A stretch of 36,348 nt of DNA from Bdellovibrionales bacterium (GTDB lineage: Bacteria; Bdellovibrionota_G; JALEGL01; JAGRMV01), in assembly GCA_020434345.1 (NCBI GenBank), contig JAGRAZ010000013.1, positions 1 to 36,348 of the forward strand, written 5' to 3'. The notes beneath the pieces are model-generated. The model ran no database searches. It had not been told where the DNA came from and saw only the letters and a list, made by a program, of their open reading frames with translations. A program made the translations under genes and the position numbers. Shown piece after piece: positions 17,732 to 25,243 of the stretch; positions within the stretch are counted from its first letter, which is position 1; every line of letters begins with the position of its first letter.

Positions 17732-18082
17732 ATGTCAGGTCGTAGAGATAAAAGAATTTCAACAAGGTTACCTATCAAATTTCAGGTAGATTTTCATTCA
17801 GATGGTCATTTTTTGATTGAATATGCAACTAACATTAGTGAACATGGAATTTTTATTCAAACCAATCAACCTCTTAAAAAGGGAACAGTATTAGAGTTAG
17901 AATTTTTAATTCCTGACAGCAATCAAAAAGTAAAAGCCATTGGTAAAGTCGTTTGGGTTAATCCCTATAGAAAAAATTCAGAAAAGAATTATAACCCAGG
18001 CATGGGTGTGCAATTTGAAAATCTGTCTGATATTGATCGAGAAACACTTCTAACTTCAATTAAAAAAGTTGCAGTACTTTAG
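17732..18082 (+). CDS. PilZ-domain c-di-GMP receptor
   Basis: This is a 116-residue single-domain PilZ protein. The two c-di-GMP contact motifs are intact: RxxxR (R4/R8 and R8/R12 in GRRDKRISTR) and N-x-S-x-x-G (NISEHG, about 35-40). The remaining strands match the PilZ barrel (LELEFLIPDS, AIGKVVWVN, GMGVQFENLS). It resembles the delta-proteobacterial TIGR02266 group. The ATG follows AAGGG at good spacing. It is probably the last gene of the operon starting with the FHA activator. The 3' end faces a convergent gene 6 bp away with no obvious terminator. Confidence 0.9.
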   Translation: MSGRRDKRISTRLPIKFQVDFHSDGHFLIEYATNISEHGIFIQTNQPLKKGTVLELEFLIPDSNQKVKAIGKVVWVNPYRKNSEKNYNPGMGVQFENLSDIDRETLLTSIKKVAVL

Positions 18083-18088
18083 GTCAGA

Positions 18089-19246
18089 TTAGCTTTTGTT
18101 AATATGAGACCAAAGCATTTCAACCAATGCCTTTCGATACAATATTGGTGAGTCTAGAAGAGGGTTTACTGCCCACAAATCCTTTGCCGAAATATATATA
18201 AAAGATCGTTGCGGAAATTTGGCGAACATTTCAAAATACTGCGCGTCAATCACAAATTTTCGACCTACATTTTGGAATTTTTGTAAGAGGGGAAGGCGCT
18301 GTTGAGTTTCTATCATCGCATTAAGCATTTTTAGGCTGTTTTGATCTGTAGGGTTATCTGTAAATAGATACGATAGTTCATTTCGAGAAAGTGCTTTTTC
18401 AATGTTACGCTTTTCAACTTGTATGTCTTGATACAATTGAGAGACATCTATATTTTTCATTTTTTCCAATTTTTCTAAAATGGATTCAGACTTGGCTTTT
18501 TGATAGTTTCTAGATTGGTCCGTATAACTTTCTGATGCTCTGGCTATTTCATGGCCGGGTTTGACTTGATTCATAACGAGCGCTTCTGCAATATTTTTTA
18601 AGGCTTGTTTATGTGCTTGGTGGCTCTTGTTATTTCCACCACATTGATTCATCATTTTAGCCATGGATGCGGCTGTATCCAGACCATTTGCGCCTTGGTT
18701 TGTATCGGAGGCTGAACCAGAACCAGAACCAGAACTTGAACCATCAAAGCTATTTCCTTGGTATGCATTTTTTAATAAGCGGTTCCAGCCAAGTACGTCT
18801 GCTGTTGATATGGTGTCTGACTTTTTTTGGATTGAATCCTCTTTAAACAGAGGCTTGTAACCCTTTTTGATGCTACTTTCTTCTACCTTTTTGGGCTGAT
18901 AGGCACGGATTTTATCAATAATAGTTTCAACAGAGCGGTTTGTCAGCGCCTCATCGTATTCTACTCTAAAGGCGATCGCTGATAAGGTTTTGGACGAAAA
19001 AGTAAGGGTGTGGTTATCTTTGAGAACGAGCCTAAAATCGTGGTCAAAAAGGCTAAAGGGAACGGTTTCGTATCGACCGCTGTCTGTCATGGTCACCGTG
19101 ATAGAGGGTTTTGGGATCTCAAAAGTCTGTGAAATTTGTCCCACCAATGCCATAAATTGTTCATTCTGGGCGGCTTTTGTAATAGGGGTAGCAAGGCATA
19201 TACAGGCCAGCAGGATGTAGGACAAAATTTTGTTCATTACCAACAT
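18089..19246 (-). CDS. Secreted/periplasmic protein with a Ser/Gly linker, unknown function
   Basis: This protein has about 385 residues. A Sec signal peptide is present (MNKILSYILLACICLATPITKA, cut before AQNE). The ATG at 19237 (residue 4 here) would give the more canonical signal peptide, and the choice is open. A low-complexity linker SSSGSGSGSAS lies near residue 170. A Cys/Gly/Asn patch follows (MMNQCGGNNKSHQ). The C-terminal half is helical and ends in LVEMLWSHINKS. No known family is recognised. Confidence 0.78.
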   Translation of the reverse strand: MLVMNKILSYILLACICLATPITKAAQNEQFMALVGQISQTFEIPKPSITVTMTDSGRYETVPFSLFDHDFRLVLKDNHTLTFSSKTLSAIAFRVEYDEALTNRSVETIIDKIRAYQPKKVEESSIKKGYKPLFKEDSIQKKSDTISTADVLGWNRLLKNAYQGNSFDGSSSGSGSGSASDTNQGANGLDTAASMAKMMNQCGGNNKSHQAHKQALKNIAEALVMNQVKPGHEIARASESYTDQSRNYQKAKSESILEKLEKMKNIDVSQLYQDIQVEKRNIEKALSRNELSYLFTDNPTDQNSLKMLNAMIETQQRLPLLQKFQNVGRKFVIDAQYFEMFAKFPQRSFIYISAKDLWAVNPLLDSPILYRKALVEMLWSHINKS

Positions 19247-19316
19247 AATAACATGTTAAAATAATTGATTAAAGACTGGAAAAAACACTAAAAAAAAGGT
19301 TAACTTACACTGACTT

Positions 19317-19685
19317 ATGAAGCCTAAGTATTTGGAAAAACGTAAATATCCTCGAATCGAAGCAAAAATAAAAGTTTCGTTTCAAACACTGGAGGATTTA
19401 CGTACAGAATATACCCGTAATATCAGTGCCGGCGGTATTTTTCTTAAAACCAACCAACTTCTGGACCCCAATGCAGATATTGAGCTTACACTTTTTTTTC
19501 CAGGGAATTTAGGCAATGTGCATATTCGAGGTCGTGTAATTCGTTTGATTACAATGACACACCCAACAGATCCTGATCAACAATTGTATGGTGTTGGAAT
19601 TCGGTTTATGGATTTAGATCCTTCAATTAAAAATCAAATTGAAGAAACCATTGTTGATCTTCAAAAAAATTCGGAATCATCTTAA
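19317..19685 (+). CDS. PilZ-domain c-di-GMP receptor (second copy)
   Basis: This 122-residue PilZ protein has both binding motifs intact: RKYPR at residues 9-13 and NISAGG at about 35-40. It continues with GIFLKTNQLL, the barrel strands IELTLFFPGN and VHIRGRVIRL, and GVGIRFMDLDP. It is related to the PilZ protein at 17732 but clearly diverged. It ends 6 bp before the start of a membrane-protein gene and is probably cotranscribed with it, which suggests that c-di-GMP affects that envelope protein. That link is inferred from spacing. Confidence 0.9.
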   Translation: MKPKYLEKRKYPRIEAKIKVSFQTLEDLRTEYTRNISAGGIFLKTNQLLDPNADIELTLFFPGNLGNVHIRGRVIRLITMTHPTDPDQQLYGVGIRFMDLDPSIKNQIEETIVDLQKNSESS

Positions 19686-19691
19686 ATTTTA

Positions 19692-20966
19692 ATGACTGTG
19701 CTTTCTACCATAAAGCGATTTTGTTATGCCATTTTGTTTTTGATATTTGCTGGGCTTATATTTTTTCTTTGTTTTCAATATGAAAAAATGGAAAATCAAC
19801 AAGCACAAGTAGTTATTAAAGAAATAAAAAAACAGATTGAAGGAAAAAAAATAACAAAAAAAGAAGCCCGCTTTATTAAAAACTATCTTGTTGATTATAA
19901 GTCATTAGTCTATTTTTTGATTTTTGATCCAATTGAAAATCGAGGCGTTGGGTTTGTTAACCAAGAAAGTTTTGCCAATGGAGCACAGTTTATAGATGCC
20001 ATGATTCGAGGACGCGGCATGCATTTTACTTTTGAAAATTTAAAAAATACATTTGAATCACCAAATGAATATATAAAACTCCAGCAAGATTATTGGGTCG
20101 ATAAATCTATGCAAGTTCGATATGCCTATCTCAACCCAGTGAATTACTTTCGTTGGGGAATTCGATCATACATTGTTACATGGGGATTTTATATTTGGTA
20201 CTTTTTAGGTTTGTGCTTTAGCGCCTTTTATTTTTTTGGAAAAATAAATCGACCTCAACTTGTAGAAAGTGAAGCGGTTTCTTCCTCACTTATAGAGGAA
20301 AAGAAAAATATGGAATTTTTGCAAAAACGAGCGCAAGAGCAGATCGAAAAGGATTTAGTTCAAGATGTTTCACAAGTTATTTTTTCGGAAGCCGATGCTG
20401 AGTATGAAGAAGAAGTGGAAGACGACGACACCAAAGTTGATGATATTCCGTCACAAGTTTGGATTCGATTGTTGGATGAACCTGATTTAAAAGACTGGGA
20501 AGTGAAGGGATCGTTTTATGTCAGAGGTGACAAAAAAGGTCTCCATGCCATTGGCTTTCCGTGGGCAAGTTCAATTGTTACAAGGAAGGAAGTCATATTT
20601 CCAGAATTTATCTTTGAAGCTGAAGCAAGGGTGTTAACAGGTCAAGAAGGCTTTGCAGTTTTATTTCGTGTAGGAAAGTATTATTTAACATGGGTTCTTG
20701 GTGGATGGGAAAATTCACGAAGTGAAGTTTTAGGTATTGAATCAACAAAAACATTTCATCAAATTCATCATAAAAAGTGGTACCACATTCGTATTGAACA
20801 AGAAAATCAAGAAGTCATAGGTTATATTGATGGACGTACGGCGTGGACCATAGCAACTTCTGAGATTGTTCATGATTCTCCAGATGTAGGATTTCAAAAA
20901 GGTTTAGGTGTAGGTGTGTGGAATACTACGTCAAAATTCAGAAATATTCGTGTACTAAAAGTATAA
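19692..20966 (+). CDS. Two-pass inner-membrane protein with a C-terminal lectin-like domain
   Basis: This is a 424-residue protein. A first membrane segment spans about residues 10-28 (FCYAILFLIFAGLIFFLCF) and a second about 157-180 (YIVTWGFYIWYFLGLCFSAF). The loop between them has about 130 residues. A very acidic stretch follows the second segment (EADAEYEEEVEDDDTKVDD). Residues about 255-424 form a beta-rich domain (LDEPDLKDWEVKGSFYVRG, GFAVLFRVGKYYLTWVLGG, WYHIRIEQENQEVIGYIDG, GVGVWNTTSKFRNIRVLKV). It resembles DUF1080/concanavalin-like folds, which often bind sugar. It lies 6 bp after a PilZ gene. The function is unknown and the domain call is moderate. Confidence 0.8.
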   Translation: MTVLSTIKRFCYAILFLIFAGLIFFLCFQYEKMENQQAQVVIKEIKKQIEGKKITKKEARFIKNYLVDYKSLVYFLIFDPIENRGVGFVNQESFANGAQFIDAMIRGRGMHFTFENLKNTFESPNEYIKLQQDYWVDKSMQVRYAYLNPVNYFRWGIRSYIVTWGFYIWYFLGLCFSAFYFFGKINRPQLVESEAVSSSLIEEKKNMEFLQKRAQEQIEKDLVQDVSQVIFSEADAEYEEEVEDDDTKVDDIPSQVWIRLLDEPDLKDWEVKGSFYVRGDKKGLHAIGFPWASSIVTRKEVIFPEFIFEAEARVLTGQEGFAVLFRVGKYYLTWVLGGWENSRSEVLGIESTKTFHQIHHKKWYHIRIEQENQEVIGYIDGRTAWTIATSEIVHDSPDVGFQKGLGVGVWNTTSKFRNIRVLKV

Positions 20967-20971
20967 AAAAT

Positions 20972-21661
20972 TTACACTTGAGCCTTTTTTAGCTCAACGA
21001 TTTCTTTCCAGGGAAAAAAATAAGCAAACAGAATCACAACGTAAAAGATAAAATGATCTACATGCAGTGCGTGTAATCCTGCAAAAACAAAAATCATTAA
21101 ATGCATCCTGATAACAGCTTTGTACGGTCCAAAAATAATACTATCTTTACCTTGCTTCTTATTCTTTGGATTTTGCCATCTAGAATACTGTGAAATTGCG
21201 CTTGCTAAGACAAAAGGCCAGTGAAGAAAAGCCAACTGAATGCTAAACAGAGGAAGATTGAGAGGATTATTGGGGTAGGTAAGTGCAGCCAGTGGAAAAA
21301 ATGTAGAGAGAAAGGAGCCGTGTACAAAGTGAAACATACCAAAATGAATGGTAAAAAAACACACATAAAAAATTGCAACAAAGCCACTTATGCCGATGAA
21401 CAATAAAAAATGTACTTTTTTTGTTTTTTTAATCTGTAGAAAAAAATCTGTCCAATTCATATCTCGTTTGATTTCGAACCAAGGCACTTTATGTAGTAAA
21501 ACAATCAATGGGCCAAAAATAAGTGTGAGATAACCGATTGTGATGCTGGAAACCCAAAGCGCCCAAATCAGATCAGAAGCGTTCCAATCAAAAAACCATG
21601 CACAAACAATCATAGAGATAAACAAAAGTGTTTCTGTAACAACATGAAGAGTAGGCTTCAT
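20972..21661 (-). CDS. DUF6498-like integral membrane protein
   Basis: The ATG at 21661 overlaps the tatD stop as ATGA and gives 229 residues (MKPTLHVVTETLLF...). An ATG at 21682 would add seven residues; the coupled start is preferred. About six hydrophobic helices are visible, including LLFISMIVCAWFF, ITIGYLTLIFGPLIVLLH and FLLFIGISGFVAIFYVCFF. A FTIHFGMFHFVHG motif resembles the His-containing segment of DUF6498 proteins. It is the last gene of the rlpA-tmk-holB-tatD cluster. A stem (TTGAGC/GCTCAA, 20978-20997) overlaps its last codons and is followed on the minus strand by a run of six T, possibly a terminator. The biochemical role is unknown. Confidence 0.82.
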   Translation of the reverse strand: MKPTLHVVTETLLFISMIVCAWFFDWNASDLIWALWVSSITIGYLTLIFGPLIVLLHKVPWFEIKRDMNWTDFFLQIKKTKKVHFLLFIGISGFVAIFYVCFFTIHFGMFHFVHGSFLSTFFPLAALTYPNNPLNLPLFSIQLAFLHWPFVLASAISQYSRWQNPKNKKQGKDSIIFGPYKAVIRMHLMIFVFAGLHALHVDHFIFYVVILFAYFFPWKEIVELKKAQV

Positions 21662-22431
21662 AATCGAAACAAATTTATGCAATTCAGTGTTGTTTTTTTT
21701 GCTACTTCGTCGATCGAAATACCTTTGAGTTGCGCGATCATTCTTGCCACTTCCACAACATAAGAGGGTTCATTGCGTTTTCCACGGTGGGGGACTGGAG
21801 CAAGGTACGGACAATCTGTTTCAATCAGCATTCGATCAATCGGTACATATTTTGCAGCTTCTTGAACATCAAGGGCTTTGGGAAATGTCACTACACCTGA
21901 AAAGGAAATGTATGCGCCTGCATCTAAAAATAATTTTGCTTCATGCGCATTGCCTGTAAAGCAATGAATAACACCACCTGTTTTGGAAAAAATGCCTTGA
22001 TTTTGGGTTAAAGACAATGTGTCTTCAAAAGCATTGCGCGTATGTATGCAAATAGGTTTATCTTCTTCAATCGCCAAGTTCATAAGTTCATCAAAGCATT
22101 GACGTTGTTTTTCGCGGTCAGAATGATCATAATAATAGTCTAGGCCAATTTCTCCAAGTGCGACAACACGGTCTTTGCGAAGATAACTTTGTATAAGATT
22201 ACGAATATCAAGCGTATAATGGTCAGCATCATGAGGATGAAGGCCAGCAGCCATATAATAATGCTGATATGTTTCAATGATTCTGTACGCCCTTTCAAAT
22301 TTTTCCTTTTCAGGTCCTAGGGCTATTTGGATAATATGCTTAATGCTTGCATCCGTTGCACGTTGAACAACATCAGCGCGGTCAGCATCAAATTTGTCAA
22401 AGTCAATATGTGCATGAGAGTCAATGTACAC
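21658..22431 (-). CDS. tatD: TatD-family metal-dependent hydrolase
   Basis: This TIM-barrel hydrolase/DNase has 257 residues from GTG 22431, which has GTGGGG 5 nt upstream. A TTG at 22446 would add five residues. The metal-site motifs are all present: DSHAHID at the N-terminus, LGEIGLDYY, ICIHTRNAF, VIHCFTGN and IETDCPYLAP near the C-terminal third. TatD enzymes are 3'-exonucleases/DNases or act on D-aminoacyl substrates. The gene order tmk-holB-tatD is common in bacteria. It overlaps holB by 11 bp and the following membrane-protein gene by 4 bp, so the cluster is a translationally coupled operon. Confidence 0.94.
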   Translation of the reverse strand: MYIDSHAHIDFDKFDADRADVVQRATDASIKHIIQIALGPEKEKFERAYRIIETYQHYYMAAGLHPHDADHYTLDIRNLIQSYLRKDRVVALGEIGLDYYYDHSDREKQRQCFDELMNLAIEEDKPICIHTRNAFEDTLSLTQNQGIFSKTGGVIHCFTGNAHEAKLFLDAGAYISFSGVVTFPKALDVQEAAKYVPIDRMLIETDCPYLAPVPHRGKRNEPSYVVEVARMIAQLKGISIDEVAKKTTLNCINLFRL

Positions 22432-23224
22432 GTAAACCCCACTCAATAAAAAAACGATCTAGTTGTATTCCCACATTACCGTATCTTTTATAAATTTGCT
22501 GTTCGAGTGAAAGTGTTTGTTCAAAAAGATCGCAGTATAAAGAGAAACGATGTGAATTTGTTGCACTCGCAATCTTCGTTTTTAAATGATGTTGGATCCA
22601 GTGAAAGAAATACAATAAATCTGATCTTGTTTCACCCATGGATTGGGTTGTTTCAAAAACAACTTTTTCATCAAATTTTTCTTGTAAAACCATTCTTTCA
22701 ACATCTTCAAACCAAGATGGAGGAGATTCAAATACATCTTGTGCATCGCTTGCTTCAGAGAATTGAAGAATAAACATTCTGGATCGTAAGGTTTGTAAAA
22801 TCTGGTCTTTTGATGGTGAACAAAGAATCAATGTGGCATGAGATGGAGGTTCTTCTAAAATTTTTAGTAACGCATTAGACGCGTTTATATTTAATCTTTG
22901 AGCGTGTTCAATGAATGCAAACTTTTGAGTTCCTTCCACAGGCCCGCGGTAGATCCACTTAATAAGCTCTTGGATTTGGTCAATTTTGATCTCTTGATCT
23001 GATGTATCAATATGAAAAAAATCTGGGTGATATTTTTTTTGAATTCGTTGCTCAATCGTATCTTCTGATTCAGATGAGCTTTTGGAAAACACTTTTGTGG
23101 CCATAAAAAAGGCTGTTCGTAACTTTTCTTGATGTGTTGGGACACCAGCGCCTACAAAAAAGAACGCATGATGCAATTTATTGCGATCAAGCATGACATC
23201 AATTCTTTTTTTTATTTCATTCAT
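22421..23224 (-). CDS. holB: DNA polymerase III subunit delta' (clamp loader)
   Basis: This 267-residue clamp-loader subunit helps load the sliding clamp onto DNA. The N-terminus HHAFFFVGAG corresponds to the P-loop strand, but no working Walker A follows (GVPTHQEKL), as is usual for delta'. The family motifs follow: IKIDQIQELIKWI, FAFIEHAQRLNINASNALLKILEEPP, the sensor-like CSPSKDQILQTLRSR and LQFSE. It overlaps tmk by 4 bp upstream and tatD by 11 bp downstream. It is somewhat shorter than E. coli HolB (334), consistent with a reduced C-terminal collar domain. Confidence 0.92.
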   Translation of the reverse strand: MNEIKKRIDVMLDRNKLHHAFFFVGAGVPTHQEKLRTAFFMATKVFSKSSSESEDTIEQRIQKKYHPDFFHIDTSDQEIKIDQIQELIKWIYRGPVEGTQKFAFIEHAQRLNINASNALLKILEEPPSHATLILCSPSKDQILQTLRSRMFILQFSEASDAQDVFESPPSWFEDVERMVLQEKFDEKVVFETTQSMGETRSDLLYFFHWIQHHLKTKIASATNSHRFSLYCDLFEQTLSLEQQIYKRYGNVGIQLDRFFIEWGLRVH

Positions 23225-23886
23225 GAACGTATTTTTTCTTCAATTTTTTGTATTTGTAATGCTACAAGCGCTTCTTTAGACAATGTCCCATCTAGCACAA
23301 TAAATCTATCCTGATGTTTTTTAGCCAATTCAAGATATCCATTTCTCAGCGTTGTATAAAATGCGGCACTCTCATTTTCAAATCGATCCTGTGATTTATC
23401 TTTTTTAAGATTCTTGCGTTGCTTCATTCTAGAAAGTGAAAGATCAACCGGGATATCGATAAAAAAAGTAATATCTGGATAAAGATCCCCCGTAGAAAAA
23501 CGATTCAATGATTCCACCCATGTAACGCCTAATTCTCTACCAATGCCCTGATATACTGTCGATGAATCAATGAAGCGATCACAAAGTATTACATCATGAG
23601 TTGATAGCGCAGGTCGGATTTTATGTTCAATATGTTGAACGCGGGCTGCTTGCATCAAATATAGTTCGGTTTTAGGATGAAGCGTTTCGTGAACCGGGTG
23701 GATAAGAATGGAGCGTATTTTTTCCGCAACTTCAGTGCCACCGGGTTCTCTTGTTTGAAATACTTTCTTGGCATTGTCTGTAAAATGAGAAGCGACAAGA
23801 CTAAGCTGTGTTGATTTACCAGCACCTTCAATTCCTTCATACGTGACAAAAATTGCTTTATTTGTTTTTACAGTATCCATTAACAT
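23221..23886 (-). CDS. tmk: Thymidylate kinase
   Basis: This 221-residue enzyme phosphorylates dTMP to dTDP. The P-loop is YEGIEGAGKSTQ near residues 16-27. TREPGGTEVAEKIR is the substrate-binding segment, and CDRFIDSSTVYQG is the DR(F/Y) motif. The lid region is RKNLKKDKSQDRFE. The extra N-terminal residues (MLMDTVKTNKA) may mean the true start is the ATG at residue 3 (MDTVKTNK). Its 3' end overlaps holB by 4 bp. It lies 69 bp downstream of a small basic-protein gene. Confidence 0.95.
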   Translation of the reverse strand: MLMDTVKTNKAIFVTYEGIEGAGKSTQLSLVASHFTDNAKKVFQTREPGGTEVAEKIRSILIHPVHETLHPKTELYLMQAARVQHIEHKIRPALSTHDVILCDRFIDSSTVYQGIGRELGVTWVESLNRFSTGDLYPDITFFIDIPVDLSLSRMKQRKNLKKDKSQDRFENESAAFYTTLRNGYLELAKKHQDRFIVLDGTLSKEALVALQIQKIEEKIRS

Positions 23887-23955
23887 CCGAAGAAAAGTTC
23901 CAAAGACACTTTTCGTACCATGGGATTCAATGTTTGGAAAGGAAAGGGAGTTGCT

Positions 23956-24096
23956 TTACGCGTTTGGAACAGGTCCAAGAATCGTATCAAGAGAAGGCGT
24001 AGTTCCTTGATTGCGCAACACTCTTTTGCGTTCTTTACCACAACGACGATGTTTACGTTTGCGGATCTTTTTAGTTTTTCGATACGGTGCTGCCAT
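23956..24096 (-). CDS. 46-residue very basic protein, possibly ribosome-associated
   Basis: The ATG at 24096 opens a 46-codon frame, MAAPYRKTKKIRKRKHRRCG ... ending NQGTTPSLDTILGPVPNA. About 40% of residues are Lys, Arg or His in the first 30. This dense KKxRKxKHRR pattern is typical of small ribosomal or ribosome-bound proteins and recalls the AURKAIP1/COX24-type small proteins. The GTTPS tail is not basic. A longer frame over the same DNA (24116-23880) has no protein-like features and is probably its shadow. The gene sits between rlpA and tmk on the same strand. The family assignment is uncertain, but the coding call is fairly firm. Confidence 0.62.
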   Translation of the reverse strand: MAAPYRKTKKIRKRKHRRCGKERKRVLRNQGTTPSLDTILGPVPNA

Positions 24097-24122
24097 AGAA
24101 GCGCTCTTGTATACATTTTTAA

Positions 24123-24749
24123 CTATAATTGCAAGATGATTCCATCAAAATTTCTCTTTCGAATTTTGACGAGTTCCTCATTGGCCTGCTGATGGCTCTT
24201 GTACGGACCCACGTGAACTCTAAAAAATCCATTATTTTCAATAACTTGTACATTTATACCCGAGAAAGCTTGGAGTAAATCTCTCTTTTGCATTTGTGCA
24301 TTTTCTGGGTCTTGGTAAGAGCCTGTTTGAATGACAAATGTTCCTTGATTGACTTCAACACGACTAAGCACATCTAAGCGAACTTTGGCAGTTCCTGTTG
24401 TAAGCATGCCAATCTGTTTTGCACCCGCCCGAGATAAATCAATGATTCTTCCTTTGACAAACGGGCCTCGATCATTGACTTTGACAATCGTATTTTTTCC
24501 ACTCTCAAGGTTGGTAACGCGTACCAATGTTCCAAATGGTAAAGTTTGGTGAGCGGCTGTCATCAAGTCTTGATCATAAACTTCACCAGATGCGGTTTTT
24601 CGACCTTGAAACTTACCACCATACCAAGAGGCATATCCAACCTGATGGTCTCCCTGTTGAACAGTTGGAGGTGGCGGTGGTGCACAATGGAAAAGAAAAA
24701 GAACAATAAATCCAAACCAAGGTGTGCAATTTTTGTATTTTGTGATCAT
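24123..24749 (-). CDS. rlpA: RlpA-type septal peptidoglycan lytic transglycosylase with SPOR domain
   Basis: This is a 208-residue lipoprotein. The lipobox LFHC places the lipid-bearing Cys at residue 22, followed by a Pro run (APPPPPTVQQ). A double-psi beta-barrel domain follows (VGYASWYGGKFQGRKTASGE, LPFGTLVRVTNL, VKVNDRGPFVKGRIIDLSRA) with the catalytic Asp in VNDRGPF. The C-terminal SPOR domain (GTFVIQTGSYQDPENAQ ... FRVHVGPYKSHQQANEEL) binds denuded glycan at the division septum. RlpA cleaves naked glycan strands. It is the first gene of the minus-strand operon and is divergent from the RDD gene. Confidence 0.94.
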   Translation of the reverse strand: MITKYKNCTPWFGFIVLFLFHCAPPPPPTVQQGDHQVGYASWYGGKFQGRKTASGEVYDQDLMTAAHQTLPFGTLVRVTNLESGKNTIVKVNDRGPFVKGRIIDLSRAGAKQIGMLTTGTAKVRLDVLSRVEVNQGTFVIQTGSYQDPENAQMQKRDLLQAFSGINVQVIENNGFFRVHVGPYKSHQQANEELVKIRKRNFDGIILQL

Positions 24750-24808
24750 GCTAATCTCTGTTACAAGGATATGTAATCACGAATTGTATTTTTTGTTAAG
24801 ATCATAAT

Positions 24809-25237
24809 ATGCAAATAAAAGATTTACACCCCCAGATGCAGCTACTCGTTTATCGCTTAATTTCTAAAGCAATAGACTTTTTTCTAGTCATGATTATGCA
24901 TGCCTACTTCGAACACGTTTTTTCCACACTACTAGCACTTGCGTATATGCTTTGCGCAGATGGGTTTTTTCAAGGTCAGAGTATTGGTAAACGTATTGTA
25001 GGTTTAAAAGTTTCGTATCTTGATGATAATCAGTCGATTCCTTGTCCCTTTATGCAATCAGCCATACGGAACGCGCCATTTGCTTTAATTTTACTTTTAT
25101 CAACCATACCAATTCTTGGTCGGTTGTTTGAACTGCTTGGTGTGGTTTTTATCGCGATCGAAATTTATTTTATGTACTCTGATGAAGAGGGCATACGCAT
25201 TGGCGATATTTATGCAAAAACCAAAGTGACGTTATAG
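24809..25237 (+). CDS. RDD-family membrane protein
   Basis: This 142-residue integral membrane protein has the RDD family pattern. An Arg-Lys-Asp helix start (YRLISKAIDFFLVMIMHAYF) is followed by the hallmark GQSIGKRIVGLKV and then two further hydrophobic helices (FALILLLSTIPILGRLF, VVFIAIEIYFMYS). It ends on a loop with RIGDIYAKTKV. RDD proteins are thought to act in small-molecule or ion transport, but most are uncharacterised. The gene is monocistronic: rlpA diverges from it and mltD converges on it 6 bp after its stop. Confidence 0.88.
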   Translation: MQIKDLHPQMQLLVYRLISKAIDFFLVMIMHAYFEHVFSTLLALAYMLCADGFFQGQSIGKRIVGLKVSYLDDNQSIPCPFMQSAIRNAPFALILLLSTIPILGRLFELLGVVFIAIEIYFMYSDEEGIRIGDIYAKTKVTL

Positions 25238-25243
25238 TCTCAA

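Noticed and set aside
23880..24116. A 78-residue frame between rlpA and tmk
   Set aside because: It overlaps the basic 46-residue frame in another phase, and its sequence (NIVVVVKNAKECCAIKEL) looks like a shadow.
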